Shown in pieces: positions 1 through 8,246 of a stretch of 64,000 nucleotides of DNA. The number at the start of each line of letters is the position of its first letter. Position 1 is the stretch's first letter. Below the pieces are notes generated by a model. It ran no database searches and was not told where the DNA came from. It was given only the letters and a program-made list of their open reading frames with translations. The stretch is from Chiua virens (taxonomy: Eukaryota; Basidiomycota; Agaricomycetes; Boletales; Boletaceae), in NCBI GenBank assembly GCA_019787685.1, contig JAHNUO010000029.1, positions 186,001 through 250,000 on the forward strand. Direction: 5' to 3'. A program made the position numbers and the translations under genes.

Positions 1-2062
1 TTCTACCGCCGGTTCATTCTGGACTACTCTACCATCGCCCGACCTCTCGTCGATCTTACTAAGAAAGATGCACCCTGGGTCTGGGACTCCCCCCAGATCA
101 CTGTCTTCAAATGCCTTAAAAAGGCCTTTACCTCCAATCCGGTTCTTCAACTTCCGGATACCTCTCGACCCTTCGCTATCACCACCGACGCTTCCAAATT
201 CGCATTGGGTGGTGTCCTCCTCCAGACCGACTCAAACGGCGACTGGAAACCCTGCTCCTACCTTTCGCAGTCTTTCAACGCTGCAGAAAGGATCTATGAC
301 ATCTATGACCACGAATTACTCACCATCATCAGATCCCTCAAGGCCTGGCACCACTACCTTCATGGTAGCGCTACCCCCATGACCGTTTTCTCGGATCACA
401 AAAACCTCACCTACTTCCGACAACCCCAAAACCTCAACCATCGTCAAGCCCGCTGGCTTCTCGACCTTGCCGACTTCGACCTCATGTTCTCCCACAGTGC
501 CAGGCAAATTCCTTGATGGTCCAGACGTGCTCTCCCGCCGTCCCGATCATATTACCTCAGACTCAGATAATGAAGATGTCACACCCCTTCCGGACAACGT
601 CTTTGTTAACCTTATCACCATGGATCTCCAGGACCTGATCTCCTGCTCCTCAGCCGCAGCTCTCAGACTGGCACTACGATACTGGTGTCCTGACCTACCA
701 AGGTCACATCTACGTCCCGCCTAACCGCAAATTCCGGCAACAAATCGTTGCCCACCACCATGACTCCCACACCGCCAGACACCCCGGCTTCCTCAAAACT
801 CGCCAGCTGGTCGCTGCCAAATTTTGGTGGCCCGGCCTCGCCTCCTTCGTCCACTCCTATGTCTCTGGTTGTGCCTCGTGTCAACAACACAAGGTCAACA
901 CCCACCCGACCACTCCTCCTCTCTCTCTGATTCCCTCTGCGTGCACCCACCCATTCCAGAATGTATCTGTTGATCTCATCATGGATCTCCCAGTTTCCAT
1001 GGAGGGTTATGACTCTCTCATGGTCGTGGTCAACCATGGCCTTATGAAGGGGGTAATTCTTTGCCCCACGGTGAAAACCACCAACTCCGCAGGTATAGCC
1101 TGCCTCTTTTTTCACAAGGTCTACACGCAATTTGGCCTTTATGACAAGATCATCTCCGACCGTGGTCTGCAGTTCACTTCCACATTTGTGAAAGAGCTCT
1201 CCCAACTCATCAGATACCACCTCTCCCTCTCCACCACCTACCATCCTCAATCCGACGGTGAGACAGAATGTGTCAACCAAGAAGTCGAGACATATCTCCC
1301 AATGTATTGCCAAAACAATCCAGAGAAATGGGCCAACTTACTCCCTATGGCTGAATTCACACACAACCACTGCCCCCACTCCGTCACTGGCAAATCGCCA
1401 TTCTTCCCCATGATGGGCTACAAACCCTGTCCCTTGCCTGCTATCATTGCGGAAATGAAACTCCCCGCTGTTGAGGAACACCTCAAAACCCTCTCCACCA
1501 CTTGCGACGAAGCTCTCACCGCTCATGAACTCGCCTGCCAAGCCATAAAAGCTCGCTCCTCTAGGAAGTTCAAACCCTTCTCAAAAGGCGATCAGGTCTG
1601 GCTGGAAGCCCGCAATTTGAAACAGGAACTAATCTCCCCTAAACTCGCATCATGCTGCAAAGGACCCTTTACCATCACGGAGGTCCTCTCCCTGCTCACC
1701 TACCATCTCTGCCTTCCCAAGACCTGGAAAATCCACCCGGTCTTCCATGCTTCACTCCTTTCCCATATCGGGAAACAGAAACCTATAGACCGAACTTTCC
1801 GAAACCTCCGCCAGACCTTATTGCCAGTGAAGAGGAATATGAAATCGAGCGGATCCTCCACCACACCTGGAACCCGCGCAACCGCAAGTTCCTGATCCAC
1901 TGGAAGGGATACTCCGCTTCCAACAACTCTTGGGAACCTGAGGCTAACCTAGGAAATGCCACGGATACTGTTGATGCTTATAAACATCTCCACCCCAAGG
2001 ATTTCCCCTCAGTCTCCCGCCTCTCAGCCTATCCGCTCAATTGCCACAGAACCTCCACCTAG
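1..2062 (+). pseudogene. Degenerate Ty3/gypsy chromodomain retrotransposon pol, 3' half (cut by window start)
   Basis: The window opens inside a reverse transcriptase thumb/RNase H region reading FYRRF and the RNase H motif TTDASKFALGG in frame 1. It continues with an integrase zinc-binding region, the integrase core (IISDRGLQF near 1150, HPQSDGETE near 1245) and a chromodomain (IHWKGYSASNNSWEP near 1897-1940). The reading frame changes at least three times: frame 1 to 2 near 505, 2 to 3 near 700, and 3 to 2 near 1780. No single protein can therefore be made. The family normally encodes one Gag-Pol polyprotein that copies the element through RNA and integrates it, the chromodomain steering integration to heterochromatin. 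The first integrase motif reads VVVNH where VVVDR is usual, which is further decay. This is a different gypsy lineage from the nested pair downstream, as its sequence and codon choice (C-rich third positions) differ. Confidence 0.9.
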
Positions 2063-3876
2063 ACCACCTCGTTCCCCACTTCAACCTCCCCCACCAGTCC
2101 ATGTCACCATCAGTCTTGACCCACCACTCCTGCACAACACTTGGTGCAGCCTTGTCTTTGATCGCTCCTGCTTTGGAGGAACCCACACCTTAGCCACGTC
2201 AGGATCCCCAGCCCTAGTCGTGTACAACCGAGGGAACTACTGCCCTGGCTCCATCAGGAAAAAAGCTCAGAGCTCATAGCCACCTGCATGGGTATATTGT
2301 ATGATGTTGCCACTGTAGTGCTATGTAGTAATTTATCACTTCCTGTAGTCAACATAGCTGGACATAGTTTATCACCAGACAATACTACAATACATAGGAT
2401 AAGGTGAACTACACTGTACGATATTGCACTATCTGTCCAGTAAATATACAATATAGTCACTCAGAACATAAATTGTCGCGCTGAGTCATCATGTCCATTC
2501 AAGTTCGTGCTTGACTTGTAGTATAGTATACAAAACATCTATGTGTATACAGTACAGTCTACTAGCGGTGGAGTCCACCGCTCAAGGTCCCCCTCGCTTA
2601 GCAACCTTGATCTCTGTACCCTTGTCGACCTCTTCATTGAGTGTTTGCTCTCTTCTATGGTCATTAACTGATCTCATCCACCCTTCATTGATCAGAGTGA
2701 CGGGAACCCCTCCTTGATCCTTGAACCTCCTTTTCTCCACCATCAAGAACACCTCACCTCCCTCGTTGACCTCTTCACTGAGTGCCCTCTCATCCCCTGT
2801 GGATCACCCTCTACCCTGCTTCATCGCAGACCTGCCTGCTCCTTAGCATGAGCCTACAACTGCTTCCATTCTCTGATCCTTCATCATCCACCGACCCCCC
2901 TTATCAAACTTGCTATATCTCCTGATCTACTGCGTCGGATCCTTCGATTCTTGTACCATTGGATAGCCATCATCCCTAGCTTTCCATTGCCGTCCTGATC
3001 GCCTTGATCGCCTCACTCCTCCATGAGATATGCGCATCTTCGTCGCATCCCCTCCTGGTCATACCTGACCACTCCTTGGACACCTTTTCTTTTGTCCAGA
3101 TCCTCTCCTCGCTTGTTCCCGAGCCTCTGGGACCCTTAGGATTGTCTTCGCTTGGCATCTCGACCCCTAGCACTGGGGTAATGTTACAACTTTTCTCTTT
3201 TGCCTTGTCGACTCCATTTCCCCAATGGACTCTTACCTAGCTCTTCCGCTCTATGACCCACTCCCCGTACTTGCAGAGATCATATCGCTCCATAGCATGG
3301 TAACTTTCTTTGTTCTTTGATCAGTCGTCATTGTATGGCTCCCTCTTCTCACAAAGTATCCCTACTTCACCTTTGTTCCATTTACTTGGTTTCACCCTTC
3401 TTTGGAACACCTCTTTATATCAACGTATATAAACCTCGCAGCAATACTCCTTGTACATGATGCAATCTAGCTAGTATCACTGCTCCTCTTCAGGCTTAAC
3501 CTAAGCCATCAGCACCTCGGTCCACCCCGATCACAAGGGGCAGTCTCGGTCCTTCGGGTATAGATTCCCAACAGGACGCTCTCAGCAATGCCTGAGTTCT
3601 AACTTGTCTCACTGGTAGCAATCCACTGACCAGTAACCCTCCTTGGACTCTACAGCACGCCATGTATCAAGTGGTGGTTGTTTGAGTTATCGTAGCCACT
3701 TGGTACTTAGCACTTTTGCATCTACGCTAGGCCCTACCTGGGACTATCGTAACAGGTATCAACAAGGTAAGTACACACTATGCATACACTTGAGTAAACT
3801 CACATCTAAGTTGTTTATACTAGGAAAACTTGTACAAATATGAGAAACCAGTTGCAAAATGTTACAAGTAGATGGA
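2063..3876. other. Non-coding stretch, possibly containing the 3' LTR of the upstream gypsy element
   Basis: No gene is recognisable. A purine-rich tract followed by CTAC/TGCC at about 2230-2243 resembles the polypurine tract/LTR junction of basidiomycete gypsy elements. A TATATAAA lies at 3426-3433, and a sequence ending in TCGTAACA lies near 3751. These could be parts of a long 3' LTR, but no second LTR is in the window for comparison, so the boundaries cannot be fixed. The stretch ends at the target site of the nested element. Confidence 0.3.
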
Positions 3877-3881
3877 GTGAG
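3877..3881. repeat. Target-site duplication GTGAG, left side of outer gypsy element
   Basis: GTGAG lies directly before the LTR terminus TGAAACAACC at 3882. The same five bases follow the other end of the element at 17480-17484. A matching 5-bp duplication is the footprint of Ty3/gypsy integration and fixes the borders of the outer element. Confidence 0.9.
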
Positions 3882-4311
3882 TGAAACAACCTAGAACAAT
3901 ACTAGACTGTTAAAGTGTAGTGGTTGAGATGAGGGGGTTCAGTCCAGTGAAGAGGCGAAAACTCCAAGAGAACTTTGTTAGAGCTCTCTGGCTTCAATTC
4001 ATGGGGTTTATATACTACATGGATGTCGGAGTTCTAATCTGAGTATGAACTATGTAGATAAGCATAATGTATCCTATTGGATGATAAGGTGTGAATTTAT
4101 ATGAGTCATAGATAAGAGCATAGCCTTGCACTGCCGATGATGAGTCAGTGATAAGGGAAATGAATAGATAAGAACATGTGTTGATGGATGCTGTGTTATT
4201 GTGGCAGCCAATCGGATATGATCCTTTGGACAGCCTTGACATGAGGCATATATGTTTTAGAATAGATCGAATGTTGGAGTAATGAAGTGAGGAAAAGTTG
4301 GTATCGTAACA
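3882..4311 (-). repeat. 3' LTR of the outer gypsy element
   Basis: This is a 430-bp LTR in minus orientation, starting TGTTACGATACC (at 4311) and ending GGTTGTTTCA (at 3882), with canonical TG...CA ends. It contains the family TATA box (TATATAAA) and the AACAAAGTTCT self-primer sequence on the minus strand. It lacks the 15-bp duplication near the left end that is present in the inner element's LTRs. Confidence 0.93.
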
Positions 4312-4324
4312 CTATCCCCCTTCT
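4312..4324 (-). promoter_or_regulatory. Polypurine tract of the outer element
   Basis: AGAAGGGGGATAG on the minus strand abuts the 3' LTR. This is where plus-strand DNA synthesis is primed during reverse transcription. The identical tract precedes the inner element's 3' LTR at 12021-12033. Confidence 0.85.
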
Positions 4325-5536
4325 GTTGATCAGACTCCGGATGATCCGTTTCATAATTGAGACGATGGAGACTATCCTCATCTTCGTTTAAAGTTTTGTC
4401 GTCATAGGTTCGGAACATGGAGTTAAATTTGGTTTGTGTGACTTTTAGTTTTCTTGGGGCATCTGGATGTGCTTCGTGGAAATCAGATATGAGATCCGGT
4501 GCATTCTTTAGATTCTTTAATGGTTCCCAAGTTCTTTCGTCATCATCATAACCCTTCCAGTGTATGAGATATTCTAAGCGGCATCCCTTCATTCGGGAAT
4601 CGACAATGTAGTCTGCTTCGAATTCTTCTTCTCGGTCATCTCCAATTACTATAGGCCTTGGTTTGTATACCGGCTGATCGGGGAGATGTGCCTTATAGGG
4701 TTTGACCTGAGAGATATTTACGACTGGGTGTATTCGCATAGTGCGTGGGAGTCGAAGTTTTATAGCATTCGGGCCGTGCATGGATATTATGTCATATGGT
4801 CCAATCCACTTGTCTGTGAATTTGGGGTGTTGCTTTATTTTTAGGTTTGTGGTAGAGAGCCAGACCTTATCGCCAATTGAATAAGAGGGAGGTTCTGATC
4901 TCGATTTATCTGCAACGTTTTTCATATGTTCCGCGGCTTTATCTATATTAGACTTGGTTTGTTCTAGAACCTCGGAAAAATCCGTAATGTAGTTCTGAGC
5001 AGTCAGGTTTTTCATAGATTGTGGCATAATTCCCATTCTGGGGACATAAGAGCGTGTGATTTCGAATGGTGAGAATTTAGTGGCAGTGTGTTTTTTGCTG
5101 TTGTATGAGAATTGTGCGAGAGGGAGCCAATCGGCCCATGTGTTATCTTTCTCTGCACAAAACATGCGAAGGTATTGCTGCACTTCTCTGTTCATTCGTT
5201 CTGATTGCCCGTCTGTTTGTGAATGATGTGCGGTGCTTAATTTGGGTGTTATTTTTAACCCTGAGCATATATCTTTCATAAGTTGGGATGCGAATTGTGG
5301 TCCTCGATCTGATACGATAGTTTTAGGGAGGCCATGATGTTTCCATATGTGTGAGAGATATAGTTTAGCGAGATCCATAGATGTACACGTTTTGTGACAG
5401 GGGATGAATTCGACTTCTTTAGAGAAGCGATCCACAACTGTGAGAATGGAATCATAGGAGTGTGAAAGTGGGAGATCTGTAATGAAATCTGCTGAGATAT
5501 CTTCCCATGGTAATGACGGTGTTTCTAAGGGTTGTA

Positions 5537-5541
5537 GGAGT
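5537..5541. repeat. Target-site duplication GGAGT, left side of inner element
   Basis: GGAGT in the outer pol directly precedes the inner 5' LTR. The same five bases follow the inner 3' LTR at 12480-12484, after which the outer pol sequence resumes. Confidence 0.93.
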
Positions 5542-5987
5542 TGTTACGATACCAACTTTTCCTCTACCAACTTTTCCTCACTTCATAACTCCAACATTCG
5601 ATCTATTCTAAAAATACATGCCTCATGTCAAAGCTGTCCAAAGGATCATATCCGATTGGCTGCCACAATAACACAGCACCCATCAACACATGTTCTTATC
5701 TTTTCATTTCCCTTATCACTGACTCATCATCGGCAGTGCAAGGCTATGCTCTTATCTATGACTCATACCGATTCACACCTTATCATCCAATAGGATGCAT
5801 TATGCTTATCTACGTAGTTCATACTCAGATTAGAACTCCGATATCCATGTAGTATATAAACCCCATGAATGACAGCCAGAGAGCTCTAACAAAGTTCTCT
5901 TGGAGTTTTCGCCTCTTCACTGGACTGAACCCCCTCTTCACTACACCACTACAACTTTAACAGTCTAGGTTGTTCTAGGTTGTTTCA
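5542..5987 (+). repeat. 5' LTR of inner gypsy element
   Basis: It is 446 bp long, TGTTACG...TGTTTCA. Compared with the outer LTR it contains a 15-bp tandem duplication near the left end (two copies of an ACCAACTTTTCCTCT-like unit at about 5550-5580). It carries the promoter that drives the genomic RNA. Confidence 0.95.
5853..5898 (+). promoter_or_regulatory. LTR core promoter (TATA box) and self-primer sequence at the expected RNA 5' end
   Basis: TATATAAA at 5853-5860 is followed 35 bp from its first base by AACAAAGTTCT (5888-5898). That sequence is the exact reverse complement of the 11 bases at 5990-6000, right after the LTR. In the Tf1/sushi group the first ~11 nt of the RNA fold back to prime minus-strand DNA synthesis, so the transcription start is predicted at or very near 5888. 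Confidence 0.75.
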
Positions 5988-5989
5988 TT

Positions 5990-6000
5990 AGAACTTTGTT
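5990..6000 (+). promoter_or_regulatory. Self-priming primer-binding site
   Basis: AGAACTTTGTT begins three bases (two unpaired, TT) after the LTR end at 5987. It lacks the TGG start of a tRNA-complementary PBS. It is perfectly complementary over 11 nt to LTR positions 5888-5898 downstream of the TATA box. This is the arrangement of Tf1-type self-primed retrotransposons. Confidence 0.75.
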
Positions 6001-6082
6001 GTTTATCTTCGCCGTTGATCGACTACTGTCAAGTCACAACCTCGTCGTAGCCCCTACTACAAAATAACACAGCCGGGCCCAA

Positions 6083-6222
6083 GTAAGTCCCAAGCTTGAA
6101 AAGTAGTTGGAACATTTGCTACCAATAAGCCGAATTGCAAAAGACTCAAGGTCTAGCAATCGCAGAAGCAGATAGCGCACCCCTTGACCAGAAAGGAGAT
6201 CTTAACTGACCTGCCCAATCAG
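6083..6222 (+). other. Predicted 5' leader intron whose removal creates the ORF-A start codon
   Basis: A perfect donor GTAAGT at 6083 is preceded by A at 6082. A branch-like CTTAACTGAC lies at 6201-6210 and the acceptor AG at 6221-6222, followed by TG. Joining 6082 to 6223 makes A|TG, an AUG in frame with ORF-A. The outer copy has the same design (17165/17029, intron 135 bp) with conserved donor, branch and A|TG junction but diverged intron sequence. Splicing itself is inferred. Confidence 0.72.
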
Positions 6223-6785
6223 TGTCGAACCTACCCCTCTCAGCCATCGCAGCAGCCGCTGAGGCTTACCCTGACCTCGTCGACGAACCCTACGTCTTCG
6301 ACGCAGCTTATCTCGCAGAAGTCGTCGCTCTCGAGGACCTTGATCCCGAAGACCGTACCGACACCGAAATTTTCCACGCCTTATTAGGCCACTTCATAGG
6401 GGAAACCACTCCCTTATCAGACTACTCTAGTGAACGAGAGTCAACCCGGTCCGACAGCCCGGAACTTAGGTATCCAACTGAGGAAGTTGAGGTCAAGCGC
6501 GAATACTTTCCCGCTCCCATTCCCGAAAGAGAACCGTCACCTTTCCCACCAGCTCCTTTGAGAGAACCATCGGAGGAAAGTTTAGGAGATCCAAACGATT
6601 GGCTCCCACCCAGAGAAATTGAAAGGAGAAACGCCAGGACAGACCTTGAAAGAAAAAGGATCCTGAGACGATACAAGGCTAACAGAGTACCTACTCGCAT
6701 ACGCCCCTATTCCCAGTACGACAACTTCGAATTCCCCTACATTAGACCTAGGAATACTCTTAGGATCCCCTCCCGATTCCTCTAA
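6223..6785 (+). CDS. Accessory protein ORF-A of the inner gypsy element (187 aa, start codon made by splicing)
   Basis: This is an unrecognised protein in front of gag. The genomic frame opens after a stop at 6207 and contains no ATG. Joining A6082 to TG at 6223 gives a start reading MSNLPLSAIAAAAEAYPD. The N-terminal third is acidic (motif DLVDEPYVFDAAYLAEVV). The middle is proline- and glutamate-rich (YFPAPIPEREPSPFPPAP). The C-terminal third is strongly basic (REIERRNARTDLERKRILRR, about residues 130-155). No signal peptide, membrane segment or enzyme motif was seen. The outer copy's protein is roughly 88% identical by eye and has the same length, which argues that it is translated and selected. 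The acid/proline/basic layout would suit a nucleic-acid or capsid adaptor, but that is a guess. Confidence 0.7.
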
Positions 6786-6800
6786 ATAAGAAAATCTTTT

Positions 6801-7046
6801 ATGTCTTGGGAACTCGTCGCAATCGCACTCATTATCTCCTGTACCCTTACCACATACTTCTTTGGATATATTGCATTCTACCTTACAAACAAGGTACAAG
6901 AATCTCAAAGACCAATTTACGTTTCCATCAAACGCCGAGACTACCCTTTCGCAGTCACATTCGGTCTTTTCTCACCCTACGAAGAATACGGTACAGCAAC
7001 CGCTAACGCTTGGGGAGCACCAGAACCAGCAACTGACGCCTGGTAA
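6801..7046 (+). CDS. Accessory protein ORF-B, small single-pass membrane protein (81 aa)
   Basis: The start at 6801 is the first ATG anywhere downstream of the predicted RNA start (5888). One hydrophobic helix covers about residues 5-29 (ending FYLTNKV), followed by a basic stop-transfer-like patch (QRPIYVSIKRRDYPF). A polar tail ends in APEPATDAW. In the outer copy the last ~50 residues are identical apart from one V/I change while the membrane helix varies, so the tail seems to be the constrained part. The start context is weak (T at -3), which would let ribosomes pass on to gag. It lies 15 nt after ORF-A and 15 nt before gag. No homology is recognised; an env-like, viroporin-like or membrane-anchoring role is speculation. 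Confidence 0.75.
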   Translation: MSWELVAIALIISCTLTTYFFGYIAFYLTNKVQESQRPIYVSIKRRDYPFAVTFGLFSPYEEYGTATANAWGAPEPATDAW

Positions 7047-7061
7047 ATTGCCGAAAACAAA

Positions 7062-8246
7062 ATGGACTACCACACCGCTCTCGGAGTTCTGAACGACACC
7101 TCTCGCACAAATGGAGATCGACTACAAGCCGCATTTACCCTCGTTGCAGAGCAAGCTACCCTTATCGCCGCCCTAGAAGGGCAACTCAATGCCTTACCAG
7201 TCATACCCCCACAGGCAGCCGCCTCATCTTCAAAAGTCGAAATCTTCGCAGACCCAGGGTCATATGACGGAGAAATGGCCAAATTCGAAGAATGGTGGGC
7301 CAAAATGAAAGGATGGCTCGAAGTAAACAACCTCGCCATTCCCAAGGGCTCATACAGGGCCGTACAAGCCGTACTCTCACGGTTAAAAGGAAAGAAGGCG
7401 GCGCAATTCGCAGAAACGCGCTTAGCTAAAGGCTCCGCTCTCACGTGGGCAACATTAGTACAGGACATCGAAGGGATGTTCCGACAAAACAACAAGGTTG
7501 ATTGGGCTAGATCCCAATTAGAAAATCTCAAACAAGGAACGATGAGAGTAGAGGACTATATCGTCCAATGGGAGGCTTTGTGGCTACAAGCACACATCGA
7601 TCCTACCCATGCGATAAGACTCCTTGAGGCAAACACAGCCCACTCCATCATATACCAAATCTTCCGTGACGGACACAGGGTAGACCCCTTCCACGCCATG
7701 TACACGGACCCAAAACACGCAGAATATGAACCTGATCGTGATCACGTGGTCATCACATACCTTTCTTGGATCCGAACAGCGGGAAATGCCATGGAAGCAC
7801 TCAATTACGTGCGACCAGACCGCTACAAAAAGTATAAGGATCCCAATGCTATGGACATTGGCCAAGCCACTTACGCCGAAAGAGACGAAGATGGCTGGTT
7901 CACAGGAAAAGAAGTCAGAGCATTTGGACAAAAGAAGTCCAATAACAACAAATGCTACAATTGCGGCGGTGCAGGTCACAGAACCAATGAATGCACCAAA
8001 CCTAAAAACCAGTGCAGTGAATGCAAGTGGTACGGCGGATCCCATAAGACGCAATGTTCGCGCAAAGTCTGCTCCACAAACAAGGAAGAGAAGAAGACCA
8101 TATCTTCTACTTCCACCACTTCCCCATCTGTACCGGCTAAAGACCCCTTTGCCGCCATCCGAGGGATGTCCCCTGAGGAAGTTCAAGCATACTACTTCGA
8201 CATGTATGAAAACAAGAACGGAAAGGGAAAAGGCAAGGCGAACTGA
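7062..8246 (+). CDS. gag: Gag polyprotein of inner gypsy element (394 aa)
   Basis: This is the structural protein that forms the virus-like particle. The retrotransposon capsid region covers about residues 65-215 (FEEWWAKMKGWL, then MFRQNNKVDWARSQLENLKQG). A CCHC zinc knuckle (CYNCGGAGHRTNEC) lies near residue 305 and a second, degenerate CX2CX6HX3C knuckle (CSECKWYGGSHKTQC) about 25 residues later. The tail is basic (GKGKGKAN). The start at 7062 has a strong context (A at -3, G at +4) and is only the second ATG after the predicted RNA start. The stop at 8244-8246 overlaps the open pol frame by 37 nt. The outer copy's Gag is only about 60-65% identical by eye, although pol is about 97% identical. 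Confidence 0.93.
   Translation: MDYHTALGVLNDTSRTNGDRLQAAFTLVAEQATLIAALEGQLNALPVIPPQAAASSSKVEIFADPGSYDGEMAKFEEWWAKMKGWLEVNNLAIPKGSYRAVQAVLSRLKGKKAAQFAETRLAKGSALTWATLVQDIEGMFRQNNKVDWARSQLENLKQGTMRVEDYIVQWEALWLQAHIDPTHAIRLLEANTAHSIIYQIFRDGHRVDPFHAMYTDPKHAEYEPDRDHVVITYLSWIRTAGNAMEALNYVRPDRYKKYKDPNAMDIGQATYAERDEDGWFTGKEVRAFGQKKSNNNKCYNCGGAGHRTNECTKPKNQCSECKWYGGSHKTQCSRKVCSTNKEEKKTISSTSTTSPSVPAKDPFAAIRGMSPEEVQAYYFDMYENKNGKGKGKAN

Larger units (their letters stand above)
4257..5541 (-). pseudogene. Outer element pol, 3' part (integrase core and chromodomain), severed by the nested insertion
   Basis: The open frame on the minus strand runs from the insertion point at 5541 to a stop inside the 3' LTR at 4257. 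It carries the integrase core: DLPLSHSYDS region, VSDRGPQFAS, and an HSQTDGQSERMN motif holding the third catalytic acid. The GPY/F-like region follows (KWIGPYDI), then a chromodomain (LIHWKGYDDDERTWEP). The sequence is very close to the same part of the inner pol. The 5' part of this gene lies at 12480-15060, on the other side of the inserted element. Removing the insert and one TSD puts both halves in one frame, so the insertion, not earlier decay, broke the gene. Confidence 0.9.

Noticed and set aside
3740..3780. GGTATCAACAAGG after TCGTAACA as a tRNA primer-binding site of another LTR element
   Set aside because: Partial resemblance only and no matching second LTR in the window; mentioned only as a possible LTR end.
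6209..6224. GTG as an alternative start codon for ORF-A
   Set aside because: The GTG falls exactly on the conserved splice acceptor in both copies; a spliced A|TG explains the conservation better than a rare non-AUG start.
7584..8186. 200-codon ORF on the minus strand inside gag
   Set aside because: Shadow frame of gag; the gag frame has clear capsid and zinc-knuckle motifs.
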